Source: Leuconostoc pseudomesenteroides KCTC 3652 (GTDB lineage Bacteria > Bacillota > Bacilli > Lactobacillales > Lactobacillaceae). Taken from it: a stretch of DNA of 64,000 nt. The first letter of the stretch is position 1. Each line of letters starts with the position of its first letter. This document shows positions 1 through 10,597 of the stretch, in pieces. Where the stretch lies: the NCBI RefSeq assembly GCF_014634745.1, contig NZ_BMBP01000001.1:310001-374000 (forward strand). Direction: 5' to 3'. Under the pieces are notes generated by a model, which was given only the letters and a program-made list of their open reading frames with translations, was not told the DNA's origin and ran no database searches. A program made the translations under genes and the position numbers.

Positions 1-1958
<1,958 letters not shown>

Positions 1959-1963
1959 CTACC

Positions 1964-2452
1964 TCACTGATGATTGATTCGTTGCATAATTGCTGCCATG
2001 GCTTGTTTCAACGTGATTGTTTGATTGAAAATTATTTCGTCCGGCCATCCAAGATAATCGTTTTTTCGATACCATTTGGCAACATCTGACTCTGTAAATG
2101 ATACAAATCGTTTTGTTCGGTGACGACTGATTGTTTCTGTCAGCGGCAAATCATAATAAACTGGTATAACAATATCAAATTTTGTTAGGACAGATTGTAA
2201 TAATTCCCTGTATACATCCTGACGTAAAATACCTTCCAAAATCACAACGTCAACATGCAATCGTCCAAATTCAATTAATTCCGCCATCAAATTAATGGCT
2301 AAATTGCCTGCATGATCGTCGACTTGCAGCATCTGTCGGCGAACAACATCCTGTGAAATTAGAAAACTACTATCACACTGATCATGCAAAGCTTGTGCTA
2401 ACGTGGTTTTACCACTTCCAGAATTCCCTCTAATAATAATAATTTTTGTCAT
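1964..2452 (-). CDS. Small P-loop kinase-like protein (AAA/zeta-type fold), function unknown
   Basis: A 162-residue protein with a Walker A motif at residues 9-16 (GNSGSGKT) right after a beta strand (TKIIIIR), and an acidic strand VVILEGIL at about 70 that may act as Walker B. This is the layout of small nucleoside, shikimate or zeta-toxin-type kinases; the substrate cannot be read from sequence. It lacks a partner antitoxin, so a toxin role is not supported. Its ATG overlaps the pcrA stop by 4 bases, which implies translational coupling, and ligA follows after 8 bases. It sits where other Gram-positives usually have pcrA directly followed by ligA. Confidence 0.8.
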   Translation of the reverse strand: MTKIIIIRGNSGSGKTTLAQALHDQCDSSFLISQDVVRRQMLQVDDHAGNLAINLMAELIEFGRLHVDVVILEGILRQDVYRELLQSVLTKFDIVIPVYYDLPLTETISRHRTKRFVSFTESDVAKWYRKNDYLGWPDEIIFNQTITLKQAMAAIMQRINHQ

Positions 2453-4698
2453 TCGGCACGTGTAATTGGTGCAAAAGCTGCCAAAAGTTGTTTAACCCCT
2501 TCAGAAGGAAAAGCTACTTTCAATTCTTGATCTTGGGCGTCTCCGGAAACGGCGACCACTGTCCCAATGCCCCATTTCTTGTGTGACACTTTATCGCCAG
2601 CTCGCCATGGTGTTTGATCAGCTCCAGTTGTGCCTGATGTCGTTTTTGTTACAGGACTTGCTTTATAGGTTGTTGCCGTGGCGCGTTGCGTACGATTGTC
2701 AAACGGTAAATGGCGGTCTAGACTAGCAGAACTATTAAATCCACTATTAACCATGTCGAGTAGTTCAGGTGATATTTCATCAATGAAACGCGACGCTTCG
2801 TTAGATTGTGTACGACCATAAAGTAAGCGTGAATAAGCGTTTGTTAAGAACAACTTTTTCATTGCACGTGTAATACCCACATAAGCCAACCTGCGTTCTT
2901 CTTCAAGTTGATCGTCATCCATCATTGAACGCGATAGCGGGAAAATACCTTCTTCCATGCCGACAAGAAATACAACAGGGAACTCCAAACCTTTGGCAGC
3001 GTGTAGTGTCATTAATGTCACTGCGCCATCACCTTCTTCAAAATCATCCAAATCGCTCATCAGAGCAGTTGAACCGAGAAAATCTGTCATTGGATCAACT
3101 GAATCAGGATCATCGGGATTGTATTTAGCATCAAATTCTTTGGTAACTGACAAGAACTCTTCCAAGTTTTCTAAACGTCCTTGACTTTCTGGATCATTTT
3201 TTTCTGCTAACATTTTGCGATAGCCAGAGGTTGTCATCGCCATTTCTGCTAATTCAGTAACATTCAAGAACTCAGCTTGTTGACGCAGATTGTGCATCAT
3301 TTCAGCAAAACTAATCAACTTTGAAGCGGCTTTTGCAGTAATTTCGGGCGCTAGCTCAATATTTTCAATGGCACCCATATAGGATAAATCCATACGATTG
3401 GCAAAAGCACGTAGACGATTAATTGAAGTTGCGCCAATGCCTCGTTTGGGTTCGTTCACGATACGTTCAAACGCAGCATTATCTGATGGATTGGTGATTA
3501 AATTCATATACGACATAATATCTAAAATTTCTTTACGCTCGTAGAATTTATGCCCACCTACCATCGTATATGGCATATTAGCTTTAACTAAAGCTTCTTC
3601 AATACCTCGTGATTGGGCATTAGTACGATACAAAACAGCAAAATCACTGTACGCCATTTTTTCCGTTTGTCGCATTTTTTGAATATTTGACAAAACAAAA
3701 TTAGCCTCATCACGTTCACTTTGGGCACGATAATAAGTTATTTTGTCACCCTTACCATTTTCGGTCCACAAATTTTTATCAATGCGCTCATTATTGTTAT
3801 TGATAACAGCATTGGCGGCGTCCAAAATATTTTGTGTTGACCGATAATTTTGCTCTAACATGACGGTATGGGCGTCAGGATAATCTTTCTCAAAATTTAA
3901 AATATTATTCATATTAGCGCCACGCCAGCCATAAATCGATTGATCTGCATCACCAACCACGGCCAAATTACGTGACCTCTTGGCTAACATATTAACAATT
4001 GTATATTGCGCATCATTTGTATCTTGGTACTCATCGACGTGTAAATACTCAAATTGATTTTGATATTTTGACAATACATCTGGTACTTGATTGAACAAAT
4101 CGATTGTCAGCATAATCAAATCATCAAAGTCCACACTTTGTGCACGACGCAATTCAGATTGATAGGCTGCATATACTTCTGCTACTGTTTCTTCGTATAC
4201 ATTGCCGGCTTGTTTTGCATAGGCTTTAGGTGTCAGCATATCATTTTTGGCATTGGAAATTGTCCCTAAAATTGTTCTGGGATCATATTGGTTTGTATCA
4301 AGATTTAAATCATTAATCACCCTTTTGAGCAAAGTACGCTGCGCACTAGTATCAACGATGGTGAAATTACGTGATAAGCCAATATTTTCACCATCACGTC
4401 GCAAAATCCGTACTGCTAAGGCATGAAATGTTGAAACCCAAATTTCTTTTGCTACTTCAGCATCAACAAGTTGGGCAATTCTTTCACGCATTTCTCGTGC
4501 TGCTTTATTAGTAAATGTAATTGCCAAAATGCGCCAAGGATAAATATTTAAATCTTGTATGAGATGTGCGATACGATGTGTCAACACACGCGTTTTTCCT
4601 GAGCCAGCACCCGCCATAATCAATAATGGTCCCTGCGTCGTTTGTACTGCTTCTGATTGTCGATCATTCATTCCTGAAACAAGTGTTTCTAATGGCAT
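2449..4698 (-). CDS. pcrA: ATP-dependent DNA helicase PcrA
   Basis: UvrD/Rep superfamily 1 3'-5' helicase that acts in nucleotide excision repair, in clearing RecA filaments and transcription complexes, and in rolling-circle plasmid replication. 749 residues, the usual family length. Visible motifs: Walker A GAGSGKT at 30-36, TFTNKAA, DEYQD (motif II), GDADQSIYGWRGA (motif III), the QNYRS region, TLHAAKGLEF and YVGITRA near the C-terminus, followed by a Tudor-like tail (GDKVSHKKWGIGTVV). The start at 4698 has AAGGA about 8 bases upstream. It is the first gene of a pcrA-kinase-ligA operon. Confidence 0.97.
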   Translation of the reverse strand: MPLETLVSGMNDRQSEAVQTTQGPLLIMAGAGSGKTRVLTHRIAHLIQDLNIYPWRILAITFTNKAAREMRERIAQLVDAEVAKEIWVSTFHALAVRILRRDGENIGLSRNFTIVDTSAQRTLLKRVINDLNLDTNQYDPRTILGTISNAKNDMLTPKAYAKQAGNVYEETVAEVYAAYQSELRRAQSVDFDDLIMLTIDLFNQVPDVLSKYQNQFEYLHVDEYQDTNDAQYTIVNMLAKRSRNLAVVGDADQSIYGWRGANMNNILNFEKDYPDAHTVMLEQNYRSTQNILDAANAVINNNNERIDKNLWTENGKGDKITYYRAQSERDEANFVLSNIQKMRQTEKMAYSDFAVLYRTNAQSRGIEEALVKANMPYTMVGGHKFYERKEILDIMSYMNLITNPSDNAAFERIVNEPKRGIGATSINRLRAFANRMDLSYMGAIENIELAPEITAKAASKLISFAEMMHNLRQQAEFLNVTELAEMAMTTSGYRKMLAEKNDPESQGRLENLEEFLSVTKEFDAKYNPDDPDSVDPMTDFLGSTALMSDLDDFEEGDGAVTLMTLHAAKGLEFPVVFLVGMEEGIFPLSRSMMDDDQLEEERRLAYVGITRAMKKLFLTNAYSRLLYGRTQSNEASRFIDEISPELLDMVNSGFNSSASLDRHLPFDNRTQRATATTYKASPVTKTTSGTTGADQTPWRAGDKVSHKKWGIGTVVAVSGDAQDQELKVAFPSEGVKQLLAAFAPITRAE

Positions 4699-4842
4699 AT
4701 TGTTGTCCTTTATCTGTAAATTAGCTCTTTCTATTTTACCACCAATAGGCCGATATCTCTATTCACTGCATCAGGATTTTTTATTACCCGTTATGATAAA
4801 ATATCAATTTGTGTTAAACTATGAGTGACCAAATCCTATTTT

Positions 4843-5379
4843 ATGGACAAAACAAAAGAAAGTGTATCAAAAATGAAACTTAGACCATTAGAGAAAAGAG
4901 ATTTACCCTATATTTATGAACAGGAAAATTCTCGTCGCGTCATGGCACTTTGGTTTGAAGAACCTTATTCTTCATTTGATGAACTACAGATTTTATATGA
5001 TCGCCACATTCTGGACCAAACTGAACGTCGCTTTGTTATTGAAGACAACGAATCATTCATTGGTGTCGTCGAATTAATGGATATCGACACACTCCATCGG
5101 CATACTGAAATTCAAATTATCATTCATAGTAAATATCAGGGCCATGGTTATGCACAAAGTGCGATGAAAGCCGGCATTGAATATGCTTTTACAGTCCTTA
5201 ATATGCACAAGGTCTATCTGTATGTTGATGTCAAAAATGCAGCAGCTGTTCATATTTATAAAAAAATTGGTTTTATCGCTGAGGGAACGTTGCGACAGCA
5301 TTTCTTTGCCGAAGGTCGCTATCACGATAGTCTCATGATGGGCATTTTTAAATCAGAATTTGAAAAACCAACAAAATAA
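4843..5379 (+). CDS. SpeG-like spermidine/polyamine N-acetyltransferase (GNAT)
   Basis: GNAT acetyltransferase closely resembling SpeG, which acetylates spermidine and spermine with acetyl-CoA. Family-typical stretches are KLRPLEKRDLPYIYEQEN, WFEEPY, ERRFVIED, HRHTEIQIII, the acetyl-CoA-binding loop YQGHGYA, and HIYKKIGF near the C-terminus. Start choice is uncertain: GTG at 4825, ATG at 4843 or ATG at 4873 are in frame and none has a strong ribosome-binding site; 4873 would begin MKLRPL as in the core domain. It is one of few plus-strand genes here and has its own terminator. The polyamine substrate is inferred from overall similarity. Confidence 0.83.
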   Translation: MDKTKESVSKMKLRPLEKRDLPYIYEQENSRRVMALWFEEPYSSFDELQILYDRHILDQTERRFVIEDNESFIGVVELMDIDTLHRHTEIQIIIHSKYQGHGYAQSAMKAGIEYAFTVLNMHKVYLYVDVKNAAAVHIYKKIGFIAEGTLRQHFFAEGRYHDSLMMGIFKSEFEKPTK

Positions 5380-5412
5380 AAAACTAACAATGATAATAAT
5401 TGTTAGTTTTTT
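5378..5412. terminator. Bidirectional intrinsic terminator
   Basis: A 14 bp perfect stem (AAAAAACTAACAAT and its complement) with a 7-base loop, with A-run and T-run on either side, so it can end transcription both of the acetyltransferase (plus) and of the glucosaminidase (minus). Confidence 0.85.
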
Positions 5413-6043
5413 ATTTTGTTGGCACATCAAATCTATCGAGGTGCCACGTTTGAATGATTGTAATTAGTTTTTTTGCATAAGAAGGATCAGTCGCATAGCC
5501 ATCTTGTGTCAAAGCTTGTGCAGCAGTGGCATAGTCCTTTGCCGCCAAAACGTGTTGATATTGGTTTGTATTCCAACTAGTCCCGCGATACAAGAGCATC
5601 GCGTGAGCTTTCATACTCTCTTGCCAACTACTGTAAGCAGCAAAACGTCCCTGAATCGTGATCCACTGCCCATTTTCAAATTCTTTAGTTGGCAATACCA
5701 CACTTTTTTGTCCTGTGTCTGCCTTGATACCGTATAAATTATGATATTGTGTCGCCAATGTGCTTGTATTCCAATTGGATTCTAAGATAGCTTGCGCAAT
5801 ACTGATTGAGGCAATGACATGATATTTTTCTTGCAATTCACGGGCATAAGGCGCAAGTTGATTAATCCAAGCAACTTTTTGCTCATGGTCAGTATTCTCT
5901 GATTGTGCTTGTTGCTTCTGATAAATAACCGTTTCTGAAACTATAGAAGCAACAATCACCAAAACAAAAAGACCACCGATTAACCACAATAATCGTTGGT
6001 GGCGAAGCTTTTTTTTGGATTTACGACGCTTTTTCTTTGCCAT
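5411..6043 (-). CDS. Membrane-anchored GH73 endo-beta-N-acetylglucosaminidase
   Basis: Predicted peptidoglycan hydrolase. A very basic N-terminus (KKKRRKSKKK) precedes one membrane segment at about residues 18-37, then a GH73/lysozyme-like domain: ISIAQAILESNW carries the likely catalytic glutamate, followed by HNLYGIKA, FAAYSSWQESM and a C-terminal DPSYAKKLI segment. At 210 residues it is a minimal single-domain enzyme with no wall-binding repeats, so the membrane anchor probably positions it. Its ATG overlaps the cydC stop by one base (TAATG), so it is translationally coupled to the end of cydABCD, which is an unusual neighbour for a wall hydrolase. Confidence 0.88.
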   Translation of the reverse strand: MAKKKRRKSKKKLRHQRLLWLIGGLFVLVIVASIVSETVIYQKQQAQSENTDHEQKVAWINQLAPYARELQEKYHVIASISIAQAILESNWNTSTLATQYHNLYGIKADTGQKSVVLPTKEFENGQWITIQGRFAAYSSWQESMKAHAMLLYRGTSWNTNQYQHVLAAKDYATAAQALTQDGYATDPSYAKKLITIIQTWHLDRFDVPTK

Positions 6044-7764
6044 TAATATTGATCCATTAGTAGTAATTGCTTAAATCTTTCTGATTCATCACGAAGAAGT
6101 GATGGTTTACCTGACAAAACAAATTTGCCTGCTTCTAAAAAGTATACTTTATCAACATTTTCAATACCTGTCAAATGGTGCGTTACCCAAATAATCGTAC
6201 GATCTTGCAATACTGAAAAGATTTGTGTCAAGACATCATGTTCAGTTTTTGGGTCAAGAGATACTGTTGGCTCATCCAAAACAACAATCGGTGCAGCTTG
6301 CAATAAAATACGCGCCAAGGCAAACCGTTGCTGTTCGCCGCCCGAAAATCGAGCACCAGCCTCACGCATTTGTGTGTGATATCCCTCTGGCAAAGCATCA
6401 ATTAGCGGTTGTAAACCAGCTTGTTTGATAGCTGCTGCTACTGCCTCATCAGAAGCATGAATATTACCCATGCGCACATTATTTAAGATTGTTGAATCAA
6501 ATAAATAAGCTTGTTGGTCCAAAACAGCTACCAATTCTGACATTTTTGGCTGTAATTGGCTAACTGACTGACCCCCAATAGTCACTTCACCTTGATATGG
6601 CTTAATATCCCCTGCTAGCAGTTTTAATATTGTTGTTTTACCAGCACCCGAACGACCCAATAACGCAATTTTTTCACCTGTTGGTATTGTCAAATCTAAG
6701 TGATCAATTATTGTTTTATCATCATAAGCAAACGTTACTTTGTCAAATTTTACTGTGGTATTTGTAGGAATTGGTGCACTTTCAATTTTTTTAACAACTG
6801 GTAACTGATTTAAACGTGTAATACTATCTTCATAAAACGAGGCCTCACTAACGCCTTGATTGACACCAACAAAGCTATCAACCAGCGGAAATATGGCTAG
6901 TGTGAAGGCTGCGATATAGTTGACCAAATCACGATCATTAGCAAATTGATTACCAGCCCAAATCAAAGTTGTAATCGTTAGCAGCAACACCAACATTTGA
7001 ATTATGAAATCACGCCACCAACCAAATTTCATGCCTTTATTTTTGACATCAGCCAATTCTGACATCACTTTACCCTGCCGTGAAACCAAATCCGCTTGCC
7101 TGCCCGAGAGTACCCAATCCTGTAATCCAAGAATGGCGTCTGTTGCTTCAGTATAAAGTTGATTCTGTAAAGCTTTTTGGCGCCGTACACCATTGTAATT
7201 CCATTTTAAACTTAGCAATGGAATCACAATTAAAATAATCGCCAATATAAAAAACCACCACAACATAAATCGCCAATTAACAACACCAAAACCAATGCTG
7301 ACAAAAATATACAACATGATGCCAGCACCAAGTGGAAATAGTGTTCTGAGATAAAGATTTTGCAACCGATCTAAATCATCGGCTAACAAACTGAGTATAT
7401 CCCCCGTCTGCATACGACCGCGAATGCTACCAGCTGTGCTTGCAACACTTTCATATAATCGTCGTCTTGTTTTGGACACAATACGCAATACCCAGTTATG
7501 TGACACCAAACGCTGTGCGTAACGAAAGACTGGTCTCGCAATACCAAAGGCACGCGTTAATACGATGGGAACATAAATAATTAAAATATTTTCAGGATGT
7601 TGTGCCGACCTAGAAATTAAGAACCCGGAAACAAACATCAAAGCGCCAGCTGCAAAAGTCGTCATGAAGCTCAAAAATATGGACCAAAACAAACCCGATT
7701 TTTGTTGACGTAAAAATGGCATAATCCAATGATCATTTTGAAGTAACTTTTGAATTTTTTTCAT
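6043..7764 (-). CDS. cydC: CydC-type subunit of the cytochrome bd assembly ABC exporter
   Basis: Fused permease-ATPase (573 residues) with a six-helix membrane domain in the first 300 residues and a nucleotide-binding domain: Walker A GRSGAGKT, signature SGGEQQR, Walker B IVVLDEP and the H-loop histidine in WVTHH. It pairs with CydD as a heterodimer that exports cysteine and glutathione and is required to assemble haem-containing cytochrome bd. It overlaps the cydD stop by 4 bases. Assignment as CydC rather than CydD follows the Escherichia coli naming; in Lactococcus and Bacillus the two names are sometimes swapped. Confidence 0.93.
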   Translation of the reverse strand: MKKIQKLLQNDHWIMPFLRQQKSGLFWSIFLSFMTTFAAGALMFVSGFLISRSAQHPENILIIYVPIVLTRAFGIARPVFRYAQRLVSHNWVLRIVSKTRRRLYESVASTAGSIRGRMQTGDILSLLADDLDRLQNLYLRTLFPLGAGIMLYIFVSIGFGVVNWRFMLWWFFILAIILIVIPLLSLKWNYNGVRRQKALQNQLYTEATDAILGLQDWVLSGRQADLVSRQGKVMSELADVKNKGMKFGWWRDFIIQMLVLLLTITTLIWAGNQFANDRDLVNYIAAFTLAIFPLVDSFVGVNQGVSEASFYEDSITRLNQLPVVKKIESAPIPTNTTVKFDKVTFAYDDKTIIDHLDLTIPTGEKIALLGRSGAGKTTILKLLAGDIKPYQGEVTIGGQSVSQLQPKMSELVAVLDQQAYLFDSTILNNVRMGNIHASDEAVAAAIKQAGLQPLIDALPEGYHTQMREAGARFSGGEQQRFALARILLQAAPIVVLDEPTVSLDPKTEHDVLTQIFSVLQDRTIIWVTHHLTGIENVDKVYFLEAGKFVLSGKPSLLRDESERFKQLLLMDQY

Positions 7765-9530
7765 GCCAATTTACCTCGATACAATTCATGTCGCAGATGA
7801 TTAAGCGCACTGTTTTCATCGGCTAACAGTGCTTTAGGTTCACCAGTTTCCACAATTTCACCATTTGCCATCACTAAAACAAAATCCATTTGATCTAACC
7901 AGTGTAGACGATGTGTCGCAAAGAAAACCAAGTGATTTGCTAAAATCGGCGCCATGGTTTGTTTTAATTCAACTTCCGTTTCAATATCCAAATGTGCAGT
8001 TGGTTCGTCAAAAAGCAGGACTTTCCGTTTGGAATCGAGTAACATTCGCGCTAACGCTACACGCTGCGCTTGACCACCAGATAGTTGACGACCGCTTTCA
8101 CCGATTATCGTATCTAAACCATCTGGCAAATCATCAACCAAGGGTGACAAACCAGCTCGTGTAATAGCTGATTCAACTGTCACATCATCCGTATTTGGCG
8201 TATAAAATTTAATATTATCGCGCAAAGAAGCATGAAAAATATAGGGTGATTGCGGCATATAAAAAAACTGTTGCTGCCAGCTCTTCTGAGTAAGGTGTGG
8301 CAATGATTGACCATTGACAATGACCGATCCCGCATTTGGCTGCAAAAAGCCACCCAAAAGCTTCAATAGCGTAGATTTACCAGAGCCGCTTTCACCGACA
8401 ATCGCAATTTTTTGATAACCTTTTGCAGTAACGTTAATGTTCGTTAGTGTCGGTAGCGTATCATATGAAAAAGCAACATCCGCTAAATTTAATTCAGAAT
8501 CCTGTTGCCAAGAAGGCAGTGTCAGTAATTCTTGATCTGGAACACTTGGCATATCAATAACTGTTAACACATCCGTTAAGGCATTTTTACCATTTAGCGT
8601 GGCATGATAATCGTCTGCAAAGTTACGTAATGGCAAAAAGTATTCTGGCGCCAACACTAAAATAGATAGTGCTGGTAAGAGTGTCATTTTGCCATTCATA
8701 AGATCAAAACCCAAAAATACGGCCACAATTGCAATAGAGAGTGTGGTAAAAAAGTCTAATGCAAATGTTGAAGTAATGGCTATCCGCAGTGTCCGCATTG
8801 TCGTTTTACGGTAGTCTTCTGAAATATTGTAAATTTCTGCGCCATAAGATTGCGATAACCCAAGCTGTTTCAAAGTTGGCAAACCACGTAGCGCATCCAC
8901 AAAGCGATTATTTAAATTTTTGAAATTAGCAAACTCAGCATCTGCTTTGCTCTGCGCAGCTAAACCAAGAATAATAAAAAATAAGATTACCACTGGGAAA
9001 ATTAGTAATAAAAATAAGCCCTGCTCCCACTTTAAGAAAAAAATGTAGAGCAAAATCAACCAAGGAATAATGCCCAAATCGAAAACTTTAATCAACAACA
9101 GTTGAAAATAATTTTTGACATTGTCTAAGCCAACACCGAGTGTTGTAACCGCATTGCCAGTACCTGATTTTGTAATGACACTTGGCCCAATTTCCGCGTA
9201 CTTTGCCAGTAATTGTACACGATAAGACTCGACCGCCTGATCTGAAAAGTGGGCCATCAATGAATTTTTAAAAACGACCAACAATTGACGAAGTAAAAAA
9301 GCAATCGCAAAAACCACTACTTGACTCACCACACTTATAAAATCAGTACCTTCCCATAGCGCAACAATGATTTTGGCCAGGAAAATCCCTTGAAACAATA
9401 TTGTAAACGCTTGTAATCCAGTCAATACAACCAAAGTTACCAATATTTTTATAATGCCGGGAACGGCAAACAATCTTTTATCTATCATCTTATTATTTAT
9501 TGCATGCTGCAAAATTAACCTGTTCAGCAT
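7761..9530 (-). CDS. cydD: CydD-type subunit of the cytochrome bd assembly ABC exporter
   Basis: Fused permease-ATPase of 589 residues. The stretch IAITSTFALDFFTTLSIAIV followed by LAPEYFLPLRNF is characteristic of CydD. The ATPase domain shows GESGSGKST, LSGGQAQR and LLFDEP, with the H-loop in FFATHR. It works with CydC, and together they are needed for a functional cytochrome bd oxidase. It begins 53 bases after cydB, and that gap contains a full intrinsic terminator, so cydDC expression may be lower than cydAB or partly independent. Confidence 0.93.
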   Translation of the reverse strand: MLNRLILQHAINNKMIDKRLFAVPGIIKILVTLVVLTGLQAFTILFQGIFLAKIIVALWEGTDFISVVSQVVVFAIAFLLRQLLVVFKNSLMAHFSDQAVESYRVQLLAKYAEIGPSVITKSGTGNAVTTLGVGLDNVKNYFQLLLIKVFDLGIIPWLILLYIFFLKWEQGLFLLLIFPVVILFFIILGLAAQSKADAEFANFKNLNNRFVDALRGLPTLKQLGLSQSYGAEIYNISEDYRKTTMRTLRIAITSTFALDFFTTLSIAIVAVFLGFDLMNGKMTLLPALSILVLAPEYFLPLRNFADDYHATLNGKNALTDVLTVIDMPSVPDQELLTLPSWQQDSELNLADVAFSYDTLPTLTNINVTAKGYQKIAIVGESGSGKSTLLKLLGGFLQPNAGSVIVNGQSLPHLTQKSWQQQFFYMPQSPYIFHASLRDNIKFYTPNTDDVTVESAITRAGLSPLVDDLPDGLDTIIGESGRQLSGGQAQRVALARMLLDSKRKVLLFDEPTAHLDIETEVELKQTMAPILANHLVFFATHRLHWLDQMDFVLVMANGEIVETGEPKALLADENSALNHLRHELYRGKLA

Positions 9531-9544
9531 ACTCTCCTTAAACT

Positions 9545-9577
9545 AAAAAACGCTCACATTAATTGTAAACGTTTTTT
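9545..9577 (-). terminator. Intrinsic terminator between cydB and cydD
   Basis: On the minus strand a 14 bp stem with G-T wobbles (AAAAAACGTTTACA with TGTGAGCGTTTTTT), a 5-base loop and a T-rich 3' arm. It lies just after the cydB stop and before cydD, so it should reduce read-through from cydAB into cydDC. Confidence 0.75.
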
Positions 9578-9583
9578 GTTTGA

Positions 9584-10597
9584 TTATTCAACCACTTTGT
9601 CAGCAACAATGCGCTTACGGAATACCCAGAAACTCCAAATTTGATAAGCAAGGGTAATTGGTAAAGCAGTTAGAACAACAACGGTCATTACTTTTAACGT
9701 ATAGGGTGACGAAGATGCATTAATGATTTTTAGACTGTGCAATGGGTCAGTTGCTACCATTACACGAGGAAACATGCCTACAAATAGCAAGACGACAACT
9801 TCCACTAATGTCAAACCAGACAATACAAATGGCACACCTTCTTTAGTCTTTCCGATGGCTAAGTACCAGCCAAAAACGGTTGTTCCGACAATTGCTACCA
9901 GAATTAACAAAGTCCACAATGTTTTTGTTTGCAAAAAATCAGTGTAGAAAAATAGCAAAACAGCAAACAAGGCTTCACCTGCCAAAAGTAGCGGATACAA
10001 AACTTTAAGCTGCGTGAGGGCACGGACGCGCAAATCACCGTCAATTCGCAAACGGGTATAATTAAGACCGTGAACATAACTCATTAGCGCAACTGCAACG
10101 CCACCTACTAGCGTGAACGGCGTAACATAGTCAAAGAATCCTGCTGAAATGTTACCTTTGGCATCCATTGGCATACCAGAAACCATCGCCGTGAAAATCA
10201 TGCCTAAGAAGAATGGCGCAATGAATGAAGAAATCGCAATCAATCTTTCCCAAAGCTGAGTGCCCTGAATTGTTGGCATATGTTCCCGAAATTCAAATGA
10301 CACACCACGGTAAATCAACGCCATCAAGACGATAAACAAGAGTAAGTAAAAGCCAGAAAACAGCGATGCATACCAATAAGGAAAGGCAGCAAATGTCGCA
10401 CCACCGGCAGTTAAAAGCCATACTTCGTTAGCATCCCAATTAGGACCAATGGCTTCATATAAAGCTTGTCGATCTTTTTGATTTCGTGCGTTAAAAGCAA
10501 ACTGCATGCCAACACCAAAATCATAACCCTCTAAGAATAAGAATCCGGACCACAAAACAGCGATTAATATGAACCATAAAATTTGTAGAAAACTCAT
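9584..10597 (-). CDS. cydB: Cytochrome bd ubiquinol/menaquinol oxidase subunit II
   Basis: Membrane subunit of the bd-type terminal oxidase, which reduces oxygen to water with electrons from quinol. 337 residues, the expected length; opens with the typical LQILWFILIAVLWSGFLFLEGYDFGVGM and has further conserved GPNWDANEVWLLTAGGATFAAFPYWYA. About eight membrane helices. Its ATG overlaps the cydA stop by one base. In Leuconostoc-type organisms the oxidase functions only if haem, and usually menaquinone, is supplied; that is family knowledge, not seen here. Confidence 0.97.
   Translation of the reverse strand: MSFLQILWFILIAVLWSGFLFLEGYDFGVGMQFAFNARNQKDRQALYEAIGPNWDANEVWLLTAGGATFAAFPYWYASLFSGFYLLLFIVLMALIYRGVSFEFREHMPTIQGTQLWERLIAISSFIAPFFLGMIFTAMVSGMPMDAKGNISAGFFDYVTPFTLVGGVAVALMSYVHGLNYTRLRIDGDLRVRALTQLKVLYPLLLAGEALFAVLLFFYTDFLQTKTLWTLLILVAIVGTTVFGWYLAIGKTKEGVPFVLSGLTLVEVVVLLFVGMFPRVMVATDPLHSLKIINASSSPYTLKVMTVVVLTALPITLAYQIWSFWVFRKRIVADKVVE

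Noticed and set aside
1964-2452. Zeta toxin of a toxin-antitoxin pair
   Set aside because: Walker motif alone is not specific, and no antitoxin gene adjoins; the coupled neighbours are pcrA and ligA.
2925-3184. Plus-strand open frames inside pcrA
   Set aside because: Shadow frames of pcrA with no ribosome-binding site or domain features. Many similar frames across the window were rejected for the same reason.
9564-9577. cre site (TGTAAACGTTTTTT) near cydD
   Set aside because: It lacks the CA end of a cre and is the arm of the cydB terminator hairpin.
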